Part shown: in pieces, positions 16,578-24,959 of the stretch | How positions within the stretch are numbered: position 1 is the stretch's first letter | How the letters are laid out: every line of letters starts with the position of its first letter | Assembly (NCBI RefSeq): GCF_016863515.1 | Contig: NZ_BOPA01000015.1 | Coordinates: 62,001 to 126,000, forward strand | From: Micromonospora gifhornensis | GTDB taxonomy: Bacteria; Actinomycetota; Actinomycetes; Mycobacteriales; Micromonosporaceae | DNA length: 64,000 nt | Direction: 5' to 3' | Translations under genes and position numbers: made by a program | The notes under the pieces: generated by a model | What the model was told of the DNA's origin: nothing | Databases searched by the model: none | The model's input: the letters and a program-made list of their open reading frames with translations, nothing else

Positions 16578-17075
16578 ATGGCTGAGGTGGTGTTGCGGCC
16601 GATGACGGCCGCGGACGCCGACCGGGTGCTGGCGATCTATCAGGCCGGGCTGGACGGTGGGCAGGCCAGCTTCGAGACCGTCGCCCCCACCTGGGCGGCC
16701 TTCGACGCCGGGCGGTTGGCGGCGCACCGCCTGGTGGCGGTCGACGACGCCGGGACGCTGCTCGGGTGGATCGCCGTGTCGCCCACCTCGACCCGGCCGG
16801 TGTACGCAGGTGTGGTGGAACACTCCGTCTACGTCGACCCGGCGGCACAGGGCCGGGGAGTGGCCCGGCTGCTGCTCGACGGCCTGATCGCCTCGACCGA
16901 GGCGGCGGGCATCTGGACCATCCAGTCCGCGGTCTTCCCGGAGAACACCGCCAGCCTGGCGCTGCACAGTCGGGCGGGGTTCCGGGTGGTCGGCGTCCGC
17001 GAGCGGGTGGCCCGCCACCACGGCCGCTGGCGCGACGTCACACTGCTGGAACGGCGCAGCCCGGTCGTCGACTGA
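16578..17075 (+). CDS. GNAT acetyltransferase, phosphinothricin acetyltransferase-like
   Basis: A 165-residue GNAT of the PAT/YwnH group. Features include the RPMTAADADRVLAIYQAG start, ASFET substrate-loop motif, EHSVYVDPAAQGRGVARLLL acetyl-CoA loop, and FPENTASLALHSRAGFRVVG. PAT-like enzymes acetylate phosphinothricin, methionine sulfoximine or other amino-acid analogues. A run of G residues precedes the ATG. It is a single-gene unit ending in a large hairpin shared with the convergent PepSY gene. The family is clear; the substrate is not proven. Confidence 0.85.
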   Translation: MAEVVLRPMTAADADRVLAIYQAGLDGGQASFETVAPTWAAFDAGRLAAHRLVAVDDAGTLLGWIAVSPTSTRPVYAGVVEHSVYVDPAAQGRGVARLLLDGLIASTEAAGIWTIQSAVFPENTASLALHSRAGFRVVGVRERVARHHGRWRDVTLLERRSPVVD

Positions 17076-17098
17076 CCCGCAGCTGTGGTGATCGACTC

Positions 17099-17155
17099 CG
17101 TTTCGGCGTGATGGCGGATTCGGGCGCACCCGGTTACCGCCATCGCGCCGAAACG
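17099..17155. terminator. Bidirectional terminator, 19-bp stem
   Basis: Inverted repeat of 19 bases (CGTTTCGGCGTGATGGCGG and its near-perfect complement, one wobble) with a 19-base loop, between two convergent genes (acetyltransferase and PepSY protein). It would end both transcripts. Confidence 0.75.
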
Positions 17156-17162
17156 CAGTGCC

Positions 17163-18608
17163 TCACCCGACGGACGTCAGGCCCGTGCGTCGTCGGGCCG
17201 CCAAGCCCAGGGCCACGTCGACGGCCAGGAAGCCGAGCAGTGTCACACCGAACCAGGGCAGGGCCCAGCCCAGCGCGGCGACCAGCGGCACGCCCGGCAG
17301 CAGCGCCCACCAGGGCAGTCCGCGCAGGGCACCCCGGGCAGGCGGGGCACCGACCAGGGCCCGCCGGTCGACCCGGGTGGGGCGGCGCTGCCACCACATG
17401 CGGTAGCCCCAGACGATGACGCAGAGCAGACCGATCGCGAGGGCGGCCAGCAGGATCTGGTTGACCGGGCCGAACAGCACACCCATGTGCGCCTGGATGC
17501 CGAGTGCGCTGAGCTTGGCCAGCAGCGGCCAGTCGGCGAAGTCGCTGCGCGCGGTCACCGTACCGGCTGCGGGGTCCACGGCCACCCGGTCCCAGCCGAC
17601 CGGCCAGGTGTTGTCGGTCTGGGCGACCACCCAGGCGTCGCCGGCCTCGCCGGGGCTGATCTCGACCGGCCCGTCCAGCCCGGCGTCCCGGGCCACCGCG
17701 AGCACCCGGTCGAAGGTCGCCGGTTCGGCCGTCGGCGACGGTGCGCCGCCGTGGTGGTGTTCCCCGCCGCCGTCGGCGGGAGCGGCGGTGAGACTGGTGG
17801 ACAGGGTCGGGCGGGCGGCGTCGAGCGCGGTCAGGCCGGCGGAGAAGTTGCCGCCGGCGAACCGGGACCAGGTCAGCCCGGTCGCCGAGAGGACGAGCAG
17901 GCCCACGGCGAGCCAGACGCCGAGGGTGGCGTGCCAGCCCCGGGTCCGTCGTACTCCGCGCCCGGTCGACAGGTCCGGCACCAGCAGGTGCCGCACCCGT
18001 CCCCGCCCGGTGGCGCGGCGACGCCACCACAGGATGATGCCGCCGAGCGCCAGCACCCACAGCCAACTCGCGGCGATCTCCGAGTAGTGCCGGCCGAAGG
18101 TACCGAGGTGCAGGTTGCGGTGCAGGTCGTCCAGCCAGGTCGTGACGGGGGTGGAGCCGAACCAGGTGGTCAACTGCCCGGCCACCGTGCCGGTGTACGG
18201 GTCGACGTAGACGGTGTGCTGCTTGTCGCCCAGATCCGGCAACGCGAACACCACAGCTGTCGTACGGTCTGCGGTGCCGGGTGACACGGCCACGAGGCTG
18301 CCGTCCGGGTGGGCCGCCCGGGCGGCGGTGATCTGCTCGGCCAGTGGCCGGGGCTGCTCGCCGCTCGTGGTCACGATCAACCGATCACCGTGCAGCGCCC
18401 GGTCCAGTTGCGGCGTGACGGTGTACGCCAGGCCGGTCAACGCGGCGACCACCAGAAACGGGGCGACCAGGATGCCGGCGTAGAAGTGCAGCCGCACCAG
18501 CAGCGCGGCCAGCGGGGACGACCGCCGCTGCGGCCGACCCGACGGTGGCTCGACAGTGGACGGCTCGGGAGCGGTCTCCGGCGGGCCGGAGACGTCGGTT
18601 GCAGACAT
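17163..18608 (-). CDS. PepSY-associated transmembrane protein (PiuB-like)
   Basis: A 481-residue membrane protein with four predicted helices: one at about 38-60 (HFYAGILVAPFLVVAALTGLAYTV), one near 185-200 ending in ILWWRRR, and further helices near 225 and in the C-terminal region. Two periplasmic PepSY-type segments lie between them, and LDDLHRNLHLGTFGRHYSE is the typical family motif. A His-rich stretch (GGGEHHHGG near 280) suggests metal binding. Relatives are often linked to siderophore/iron or flavin electron transport, but the reaction is unknown. It is transcribed alone and ends at a bidirectional terminator. Confidence 0.82.
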   Translation of the reverse strand: MSATDVSGPPETAPEPSTVEPPSGRPQRRSSPLAALLVRLHFYAGILVAPFLVVAALTGLAYTVTPQLDRALHGDRLIVTTSGEQPRPLAEQITAARAAHPDGSLVAVSPGTADRTTAVVFALPDLGDKQHTVYVDPYTGTVAGQLTTWFGSTPVTTWLDDLHRNLHLGTFGRHYSEIAASWLWVLALGGIILWWRRRATGRGRVRHLLVPDLSTGRGVRRTRGWHATLGVWLAVGLLVLSATGLTWSRFAGGNFSAGLTALDAARPTLSTSLTAAPADGGGEHHHGGAPSPTAEPATFDRVLAVARDAGLDGPVEISPGEAGDAWVVAQTDNTWPVGWDRVAVDPAAGTVTARSDFADWPLLAKLSALGIQAHMGVLFGPVNQILLAALAIGLLCVIVWGYRMWWQRRPTRVDRRALVGAPPARGALRGLPWWALLPGVPLVAALGWALPWFGVTLLGFLAVDVALGLAARRRTGLTSVG

Positions 18609-18751
18609 GCACTTTTCCGATCGGAGTAGGAGCCTTCAGTAGCCTGGCCCGTGCCCTTCGGGTCAGTGATGCTGCGTCTCGCCCGGACGCCCGTCGCTAC
18701 GGGTACCTAGTCGGCCAGCAGACGACTCCGGTTCCCGCCATCTGCGGGTGT

Positions 18752-18804
18752 TGTTAAGAAGGGCACCTTCCTCTACCCGAGGCGTTAATAAGGTGCCCTT
18801 CCTT
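18752..18804 (-). repeat. Stop-codon-linked hairpin repeat, copy A
   Basis: Read on the minus strand, the element starts within the pobA stop codon: (TG)A-AGGAAGGGCACCTT, then TTAACGCCT, a variable segment, and AAGGTGCCCTTC-TTAACA. GAAGGGCACCTT and AAGGTGCCCTTC form a perfect 12-bp stem with a 20-base loop. The same element occurs at 47448-47502, also joined to a stop codon. It is probably a dispersed terminator/REP-like element. Confidence 0.8.
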
Positions 18805-19976
18805 CAGACGGTCGGTAGGCCGACGTAGTTTTCGGCGAGGCTTGTGGCGTACGCGGGGGAGGTGGTCAGGTAGCGCAGCGCCGACGACTGGAGTTTCGCC
18901 TCGTACGGGTCGTCGGCGTTGAGGCGGTGCAGCATCGACGTCATCCACCAGGAGAACTGCTGCGCCCGCCAGACCCGACGCAGGGCGGTACGCGAGTAGT
19001 CGTCGAGCAGGTCGGTGCGACCGTCGGCGTACCAGGCGGCGAAGGCGTCACCGAGCAGCGCCACGTCGGCCAGGGCCAGATTCATGCCCTTCGCGCCGGT
19101 GGGCGGCACGATGTGCACGGCGTCGCCGGCCAGGTACAGCCGCTGCCACTGCATCGGCTCGACCACGAAGCTGCGCAGCGGGGTGATCGCCTTCTCCAGC
19201 ACCGGCCCCTCGTTGAGGCTCCAGCCCGGCACGGTCTCCAACCGGGTCCGCAGTTCGGCCCAGATCCGCTCGTCGGGCCAGTCGGCGATGTCCTCGTCCG
19301 CCGGGACCTGCAGGTAGAGCCGGGAGATCTCCGGCGAGCGCATGCTGTAGAGGGCGAAACCCCGTTCGTGGTGGGCGTAGATGAGTTCGTCGACCGCCGG
19401 CGCGGCGGCGGCCAGGACGCCCAGCCAGGCGAACGGGTAGGTGCGTTCGTAGGTGTGCAGCACCCCGTCGGGGACGGCCGAGCGGCTCACCCCGTGGAAA
19501 CCGTCGCAGCCGACCACGAAGTCGCAGTGCAGTTCCTCGTCGCGCCCCTCGTACCGGTAGTGCACCACCGGCGACGGCGACTCCAGGCCGGACAGCCGGG
19601 TCGCCTCGGCGGAGAACAGGATCGTGCCACCGGCGGCCAGCCGCGCGGCGATCAGGTCCTTGACCACCTCCTGCTGCCCGTACACGGTGATCGCCCGGCC
19701 GGTCAGCTCGGTCATCGCCACCCGGTGCGACTCGCCGTCGAAGCGCAGTTCGATGCCCTCGTGGCGCAGGCCCTCCCGGTCCAGCCGGTCGCCCAGGCCG
19801 GTGGCGCGCAGCAGGTCGACCGAGCCCTGTTCGAGCACGCCGGCACGCACCCGGTGTTCCACGTAGTCGCGGCTGCGGCTCTCCAGCACCACCGAGGAGA
19901 TGCCCTGCCGGTGCAGCAGGTGCGACAGCATGAGACCGGCCGGTCCCGCTCCGACGATGCCGACCTGGGTACGCAT
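18804..19976 (-). CDS. pobA: 4-hydroxybenzoate 3-monooxygenase
   Basis: A 390-residue FAD monooxygenase that hydroxylates 4-hydroxybenzoate to protocatechuate with NAD(P)H and O2. Motifs are GAGPAGL for FAD at residues 9-15, SRDYVEHRVRAGVLEQG (substrate and FAD contacts), the DGFHGVSR motif (family DG), and GDAVHIVPPTGAKGMNLALADV binding the FAD ribityl chain. Length and order match PobA throughout. AAGGAGG lies before the ATG. It is near an IclR regulator gene on the same strand, with an IclR-type dyad between them at 20064-20078, and supplies the substrate for the pca operon beginning at 22605. It ends in a dispersed hairpin repeat. Confidence 0.95.
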   Translation of the reverse strand: MRTQVGIVGAGPAGLMLSHLLHRQGISSVVLESRSRDYVEHRVRAGVLEQGSVDLLRATGLGDRLDREGLRHEGIELRFDGESHRVAMTELTGRAITVYGQQEVVKDLIAARLAAGGTILFSAEATRLSGLESPSPVVHYRYEGRDEELHCDFVVGCDGFHGVSRSAVPDGVLHTYERTYPFAWLGVLAAAAPAVDELIYAHHERGFALYSMRSPEISRLYLQVPADEDIADWPDERIWAELRTRLETVPGWSLNEGPVLEKAITPLRSFVVEPMQWQRLYLAGDAVHIVPPTGAKGMNLALADVALLGDAFAAWYADGRTDLLDDYSRTALRRVWRAQQFSWWMTSMLHRLNADDPYEAKLQSSALRYLTTSPAYATSLAENYVGLPTV

Positions 19977-20063
19977 CCGTGCCTCCTTGATCGTCGGCGA
20001 CCTCGTCGCCGTCTCCCACCGCCCTCAGCCTGCCCGCTGCCGACCCGGGCCGCCGCTGTCGGT

Positions 20064-20078
20064 TTCCATCCAGTGGAA
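20064..20078 (-). promoter_or_regulatory. IclR-type operator before pobA
   Basis: TTCCA-TCCAG-TGGAA, a perfect 5-5-5 dyad, lies about 90 bases before the pobA start and just after the iclR gene. This matches the TTCCA/TGGAA half-sites bound by several IclR-family proteins. The IclR gene immediately upstream is the likely regulator. Confidence 0.5.
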
Positions 20079-20094
20079 GGCCAACCTGCGCCGG

Positions 20095-20919
20095 TCAGGC
20101 GGTGGCGCGCTGTGTCGCGGGCGGCTCGTCGGCCAGCCGGGCCGCCACCTGGTCGGCCGCCGCCCGCAGCGCCGGGACCAGCCGCTGCGGTGCGGCGCCC
20201 AGGCTGTGCCCGACGACGCCGATCGCGGCCAGCGCCGCGCCGTCGGGCCCCGGCACCACGACCGCGACCGAGCAGGAACCGAGGGTCATCTCCTCGTGGG
20301 TCCGCGCCCAGCCGCGCTCGCGGATCGCCGCCAGCTCGCGAGCCAGTCGACCCGGCTCCGTGATGGTGTACGGGGTGCAGCGGCGCAACGGTCCCCGCAG
20401 GTGCGCGGCGATCACCTCCGGTGGGGCGTACGCCAGCAGCGCCTTGCCGACCCCGGTGGCGTGCAGCGGCAGGCGGCCCCCGGCGCGGGAGATGGTCGGC
20501 ACCGCGCGGTGCCCGGTGACCTTCTCCACGTAGAGCGCCTCGTCGCCGTCGCGGACCGCCAGGTGCACGTTCTCCCGGACCGTGGTGTACAGCTCCTGCA
20601 GGTAGGGCAGCGCCACCTCGCGCAGTTGGCCGTGCAGCGGCGAGAGCAGCCCGATCTCCCACAGCCGCACCCCGATGCGGTAGGTGCCGTCGACGCCGCG
20701 CGCCAACGCCCGGCCGGTCACCAGTTCGGCGACCAGCCGGTGCGTGGTGGCCAACGGCAGGCCGCTGCGCCGGGCGATGTCGCTGAGCGTCAACGCCGGA
20801 TGGGCCGCGTCGAACGCGCCGAGCACGGCCAGCACCCGCGAGGTCACCGACGCGCCGGGGGAGCGGCTGCCGCCCGCCACTGTTGCCCCCGACTCAGAAC
20901 GGGTAACGGGTGATGTCAC
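20095..20919 (-). CDS. IclR-family regulator, likely controlling pobA
   Basis: A 274-residue IclR protein: winged helix-turn-helix at about 27-85 (SDIARRSGLPLATTHRLVAELV) followed by the effector-binding GAF-like domain with GRLPLHATGVGKALLA. The GTG start overlaps the end of the aldehyde dehydrogenase gene by 26 bases, so the two are co-transcribed. In the 4-hydroxybenzoate and protocatechuate pathways, IclR proteins (PobR, PcaR, PcaU) respond to pathway aromatics, and position between the aldehyde dehydrogenase and pobA suggests the same here. The effector is unknown; the first 20 residues may be untranslated if a later start is used. Confidence 0.85.
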   Translation of the reverse strand: MTSPVTRSESGATVAGGSRSPGASVTSRVLAVLGAFDAAHPALTLSDIARRSGLPLATTHRLVAELVTGRALARGVDGTYRIGVRLWEIGLLSPLHGQLREVALPYLQELYTTVRENVHLAVRDGDEALYVEKVTGHRAVPTISRAGGRLPLHATGVGKALLAYAPPEVIAAHLRGPLRRCTPYTITEPGRLARELAAIRERGWARTHEEMTLGSCSVAVVVPGPDGAALAAIGVVGHSLGAAPQRLVPALRAAADQVAARLADEPPATQRATA

Positions 20920-22354
20920 CCTGCACGGTCAACCACTGCGTCTCGGTGAACGCCTCCACATTGGCCGCCGCGCCGCCGAAGCGGGAGCCGGTGCCGGAGG
21001 CGCGGACCCCACCGAACGGGGCCACCGCCTCGTCGCTGACCGTCTGGTCGTTGATGTGCACGATGCCGCTGGGGATCCGATCGGCCAGGGCCAGCGCCTT
21101 CGGCACGTCCCGGCTGAGGATGCCGAGCGACAAGCCGTACTCGGTGTCGGCGGCCAGGGCGGCGGCCTCGTCCAGGTCGGTGAAGCTGAGCACCGGCGCG
21201 ACCGGCCCGAAGACCTCCTGCGCATACGCCGGGGTGGCCGGGGTGACGTCGGCGAGCACGGTCGGGCGGTAGAACAGCCCGTCGTAGCGGCCACCGGCGG
21301 CCAACCGCGCGCCCGCGTCGACGCTCGCGGTGACAAGTGAGTGGATCTTGTCGCGTTGGGTCTCGTCGATGATCGGCCCGAGCGCCACCTGTTCCTTGGT
21401 CGGGTCGCCGACGGGCAGGTGGTCGGCTTTCTCGGCGAGGGCCTCGACGTAACGCTCGACCAGGCTGGCGTGCACCAGGTGCCGGCCGGTGGTCATGCAG
21501 ATCTGCCCCTGGTGCAGGAAGGAACCCCAGGCGCCGGCCGAGACGGCGAGGTCCAGATCGGCGTCGTCGAGCACGACCAGGGCAGAGTTGCCGCCGAGTT
21601 CCAGGTGGGCCCGCTTGAGGTGCCGGGCGGCGGCCTCGCCGACCTTGCGGCCCGCGGCGGTCGACCCGGTGAAGCTGATCACCCGTACGTGTGGATCGGC
21701 GACCAGCGCCGCCCCGGTGTCCGCCCCGCCGGGCAGCACGTGCAGCAGCCCGTCGGGCAGCCCGGCCTCGGCGAAGACGGCGGCCAGCGTCAACCCGCCC
21801 GACACCGCCGTACGTAGGTCGGGTTTGAGCACCACGGCGTTGCCCAGCGCCAGGGCCGGCGCGACCGAGCGGATGGCCAGGATCAGCGGGAAGTTGAACG
21901 GCGCGATCACCCCGACCACGCCGACGGGCAGGCGTCGGGCCAGGCTCAGACGTGGCTGCGCGCTCGGGATGATCTCGCCCAGCGGATGCGAGGCCAGGGC
22001 TGCCGCCTCGTAGCACTCCTGCGCGGCGGTGCTGGTCTCGACGCCGGCCTTCGGCGGGATCGACCCTGCCTCGCGGACGATCCAGTCGCCGACCTCGGCG
22101 GCGTGCTGCTCCCACAGCGCACCGGCCCGGCGCAGCACCGCGGCCCGGTCCTGGTAGCTGGTGGCGGCCCAGGCGCGCTGCGCCTGCGCGGCCCGCACGG
22201 CGGCCCGGGCGACGTCGGTGGCGTCGGCAACGCCGACCCGACCGATCTCCTCGCCGGTGGCCGGGGAACGGACCGCGGCGGTGCCGCCGGCCGCCTCCAC
22301 CCAGCCGTCGCTGTAGAGCGTGCCGTGCCAGGCGCCGGTGTCGAGCAGGGACAT
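20894..22354 (-). CDS. Aromatic aldehyde dehydrogenase (benzaldehyde/vanillin dehydrogenase type)
   Basis: A 486-residue NAD(P)+ aldehyde dehydrogenase. It has the cofactor segment FTGSTAAGRKV, catalytic Glu in LELGGNSALVV and catalytic Cys in QGQICMTTGR. The closest family resemblance is to benzaldehyde/salicylaldehyde/vanillin dehydrogenases. AAGGAGG precedes the ATG; the longer frame to 22402 lacks support. It begins a minus-strand unit with iclR (26-base overlap) and is divergent from pcaI, with an operator cluster between. A sensible role is oxidising 4-hydroxybenzaldehyde or vanillin to the acid that feeds pobA or demethylation and then the pca genes. Confidence 0.85.
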   Translation of the reverse strand: MSLLDTGAWHGTLYSDGWVEAAGGTAAVRSPATGEEIGRVGVADATDVARAAVRAAQAQRAWAATSYQDRAAVLRRAGALWEQHAAEVGDWIVREAGSIPPKAGVETSTAAQECYEAAALASHPLGEIIPSAQPRLSLARRLPVGVVGVIAPFNFPLILAIRSVAPALALGNAVVLKPDLRTAVSGGLTLAAVFAEAGLPDGLLHVLPGGADTGAALVADPHVRVISFTGSTAAGRKVGEAAARHLKRAHLELGGNSALVVLDDADLDLAVSAGAWGSFLHQGQICMTTGRHLVHASLVERYVEALAEKADHLPVGDPTKEQVALGPIIDETQRDKIHSLVTASVDAGARLAAGGRYDGLFYRPTVLADVTPATPAYAQEVFGPVAPVLSFTDLDEAAALAADTEYGLSLGILSRDVPKALALADRIPSGIVHINDQTVSDEAVAPFGGVRASGTGSRFGGAAANVEAFTETQWLTVQGDITRYPF

Positions 22355-22407
22355 GGTGATCCTCCTTGCGGGGTGGGGGTGTGGTCCGGAGGAGCGCTCC
22401 ACAGGCT

Positions 22408-22441
22408 GTTCGGAAACCGAACGATCGTTCTCGTTCAGAAC
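22408..22441. promoter_or_regulatory. Operator cluster between the aldehyde dehydrogenase and pca operons
   Basis: Three overlapping dyads lie in the divergent promoter region: GTTCGG-AAA-CCGAAC (22408-22422), the perfect palindrome GAACGATCGTTC (22419-22430) and GTTCT-N5-AGAAC (22427-22441). GTTCG/CGAAC dyads of this size are typical of PcaR/PcaU-type IclR regulators. The iclR gene at the end of the pca operon is the likely binder. A separate 10-base palindrome GGAGCGCTCC is at 22391-22400. Confidence 0.65.
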
Positions 22442-22604
22442 ATGGCACGGCCCGTCGGGCTAGTCAACGCATGCTGTGGACATTCCGCGCACCGGAATCC
22501 GACGCGTTGACGGACGTCGGCCCGGGCCACTACGTTCGAGATGTGTACGCGAGTCCGCATGCCGAACACCGGCGGCGGCCCTGGACCCGGGAGGGCGGAA
22601 GCTG

Positions 22605-23423
22605 ATGGCGAAGCTCGTCTCGCTGGCCGAAGGCGTCGCGGAGCTGGTCCGCGACGGGGACACGGTGGCGTTGGAAGGCTTCACCCACCTCATCCCGTTC
22701 GCTGCCGGCCACGAGATCATCCGACAACGACGGCGCGATCTGACCCTGGTCCGGATGACCCCCGACGTCATCTACGACCAGCTCATCGGTGCCGGCTGTG
22801 CCCGTCGGCTGGTCTTCTCCTGGGGCGGCAACCCGGGCGTCGGCTCCCTGCACCGGTTCCGCGACGCCGTGCAGAACTCCTGGCCGGTGCCGCTGGAACT
22901 GGAGGAACACAGCCACGCCGGGATGGCCAACCGGTATGTCGCCGGCGCCAGCGGCCTGCCCTTCGCCGTGCTGCGCGGCTACACCGGCACCGACCTGCCC
23001 CGGCACACCGCAAACATCCGCCCGATCGAATGCCCCTTCACCGGGGAGACGTTGACCGCCGTCGCCGCCCTGCGACCCGACGTGACAGTGGTGCACGCCC
23101 AACGTGCCGACCCCGCCGGCAACGTGCAGATGTGGGGCATCACCGGGGTGCAGAAGGAGGCGGTGCTGGCCGCCCGGCGGTCGCTGGTCACCGTCGAGGA
23201 GATCGTCGACGACCTCGATCCGGTACCCGGGCAGGTGATCCTGCCGGGCTGGGCAGTCACCGCCGTGGCGCACGTCCCCGGCGGCGCGCACCCGTCGTAC
23301 ACCCAGGGATACTCGGTGCGGGACAACGACTTCTACCGGGCCTGGGACGCGATCAGCCGGGAACGCGCCAGCTTCGAGGAGTGGATCGCCCGGCACGTGC
23401 GCGATGTGGAGGTGCCGGCGTGA
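22605..23423 (+). CDS. pcaI: 3-oxoadipate CoA-transferase, alpha subunit
   Basis: A 272-residue CoA-transferase family I alpha subunit that, with PcaJ, moves CoA from succinyl-CoA to 3-oxoadipate. The GFTHLIPFAAGHEIIRQ start replaces the common GG(F/I)G glycine loop, which is typical of the larger actinobacterial PcaI branch. The conserved VTVVHAQRADPAGNVQMWGITG and GAHPSYTQGYSVRDNDFY motifs follow. GGGAGGG precedes the ATG. It is the first gene of an eight-gene operon whose members almost all overlap, and its stop overlaps the PcaJ GTG. Confidence 0.9.
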   Translation: MAKLVSLAEGVAELVRDGDTVALEGFTHLIPFAAGHEIIRQRRRDLTLVRMTPDVIYDQLIGAGCARRLVFSWGGNPGVGSLHRFRDAVQNSWPVPLELEEHSHAGMANRYVAGASGLPFAVLRGYTGTDLPRHTANIRPIECPFTGETLTAVAALRPDVTVVHAQRADPAGNVQMWGITGVQKEAVLAARRSLVTVEEIVDDLDPVPGQVILPGWAVTAVAHVPGGAHPSYTQGYSVRDNDFYRAWDAISRERASFEEWIARHVRDVEVPA

Positions 23424-24187
23424 GCGCCGACTACAGTTCCGACGAGATGATGACCGTGGCCGCCGCCCGACAGTTGCGCGACGGCACCGCCTGCTTCGTC
23501 GGCATCGGGCTACCCAGCACCGCCGCCAACCTGGCCCGGGTCACCCACGCCCCGAACCTGGTGCTCATCTACGAGTCGGGCTGCCTCGGCGCCAAACCCG
23601 ACCGGCTACCACTGTCCATCGGCGACGGTGTGCTCGCCGACACCGCCGACGCGGTGGTCTCCGTGCCCGAGGTCTTCAACTACTGGCTGCAACCCGGCCG
23701 CATCGACGTCGGGTTCCTCGGTGCCGCCCAACTCGACAGGTACGGCAACATCAACACCACGGTCATCGGCGGCGACTACACCGACCCGAAGGTCCGCCTG
23801 CCCGGCGCCGGTGGCGCTCCGGAGATCGCCGCCTCCTGCGGCGAGGTGGTCGTCATCGTCCGGCAGAGCCTGCGTACGTTCATCGACCGGGTCGACTTCG
23901 TCACCTCGGTCGGGTACGGCGCCGGTCCGGGCTACCGGGCCCGGCTCGGACTGCGCGGCGGCGGCCCGAAGACCGTCATCACCGATCTGGGTGTGCTCAC
24001 CGCCGACCCGGTGACCTGCGAACTCACCCTCACCCGGCTGCATCCCGGCGTCACCGTCGACCAGGTCCGTGCCGCCACCGGCTGGCCGCTGGCCGTCGCC
24101 GACGAGGTGAGCACCGGCGAGCCACCCAGCACCGACGAACTCACCGTGCTGCGCGCCCTGGAAGCCACCAAGAAGGCCGGGGTGTGA
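23420..24187 (+). CDS. pcaJ: 3-oxoadipate CoA-transferase, beta subunit
   Basis: A 255-residue CoA-transferase beta subunit. The catalytic Glu is in the LIYESGCLGAKP motif, which forms the enzyme-CoA thioester, and GIGLPSTAANLAR and NINTTVIGGDYTDPKVRLPGAGGAPEIAASC are the usual subunit B motifs. The GTG start overlaps the pcaI stop (GTGA). PcaIJ makes 3-oxoadipyl-CoA; the thiolase PcaF that should act next is not in this window. Confidence 0.92.
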   Translation: MSADYSSDEMMTVAAARQLRDGTACFVGIGLPSTAANLARVTHAPNLVLIYESGCLGAKPDRLPLSIGDGVLADTADAVVSVPEVFNYWLQPGRIDVGFLGAAQLDRYGNINTTVIGGDYTDPKVRLPGAGGAPEIAASCGEVVVIVRQSLRTFIDRVDFVTSVGYGAGPGYRARLGLRGGGPKTVITDLGVLTADPVTCELTLTRLHPGVTVDQVRAATGWPLAVADEVSTGEPPSTDELTVLRALEATKKAGV

Positions 24188-24221
24188 TGAAGCGTCGTCC
24201 GGCAAGCCCGAAGGGGACCTG

Positions 24222-24959
24222 ATGAGCGAGACCACCCGGAAGCTGCTGCTGCCCGGCTACCGGCGCGACGACGTCGAGGCCCACCCGCCGCTGCTCAGCC
24301 CCGGCTACAAGTCCACAGTCATCCGCGCGCCGCAGCAGCCGCTGACCTACCTGCCGCAGCGGCTCACCGAGATCACCGGCCCGCTGCTCGGCGAGGGACG
24401 CCTCGGCGAACTCGACCACGACCTGACCCGGCAGCACGACGGCGAGCCCCAGGGGCAGCGGATCATCGTGCACGGTCGGGTCCTCGACGGCGACGGCCGG
24501 GCCGTGCCGCACAGCCTGGTGGAGATCTGGCAGGCCAACGCCGCCGGCCGGTACCGGCACGCCATCGACAACTGGCCCGCCCCGCTGGACCCCCACTTCA
24601 CAGGCGTCGGGCGTACCCTCACCGACGACCAGGGGCGCTACGAGTTCGTCACCGTGCAGCCCGGTGCCTACCCGTGGCGTAACCACGACAACGCCTGGCG
24701 GCCCGCGCACATCCACTTCTCGCTGTTCGGCCGGGCCTTCACGCAGCGCCTGGTGACCCAGATGTACTTCCCCGGCGACCCGCTGTTCTCCCAGGACCCG
24801 ATCTTCAACTCGGTCCGCGACCCGCAGGCCCGCGAGCGGATGGTGGCCCGCTACGACCATGCCGCCACCCGGCCGGAGTGGGCGCTGGCCTACCGGTTCG
24901 ACATCGTGCTGCGGGGCCGGGAGGCCACCCCCTTCGAGGACGAGGACGACGATGAGTGA
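24222..24959 (+). CDS. pcaH: Protocatechuate 3,4-dioxygenase, beta subunit
   Basis: A 245-residue iron-binding subunit of protocatechuate 3,4-dioxygenase. The non-heme Fe(III) ligands of the family (Tyr, Tyr, His, His) can be placed in PGAYPWRNHDNAWRPAHIHFSLFG. The N-terminal GYKSTVIRAPQQPL arm and IVHGRVLDGDGRAVPHSLVEIWQANAAGRYRH core match PcaH. AAGGGGACC precedes the ATG. It overlaps the alpha-subunit gene by 8 bases, supporting one-to-one production. The enzyme opens protocatechuate to 3-carboxy-cis,cis-muconate. Confidence 0.95.
   Translation: MSETTRKLLLPGYRRDDVEAHPPLLSPGYKSTVIRAPQQPLTYLPQRLTEITGPLLGEGRLGELDHDLTRQHDGEPQGQRIIVHGRVLDGDGRAVPHSLVEIWQANAAGRYRHAIDNWPAPLDPHFTGVGRTLTDDQGRYEFVTVQPGAYPWRNHDNAWRPAHIHFSLFGRAFTQRLVTQMYFPGDPLFSQDPIFNSVRDPQARERMVARYDHAATRPEWALAYRFDIVLRGREATPFEDEDDDE

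Noticed and set aside
17099..17155. Phage attachment site
   Set aside because: The inverted repeat lies between convergent genes and has no integrase or tRNA nearby; a bidirectional terminator explains it.
22391..22400. CebR operator before the aldehyde dehydrogenase
   Set aside because: Only the 10-base core GGAGCGCTCC fits; flanks differ from the CebR consensus and no cellulose-related gene is present.
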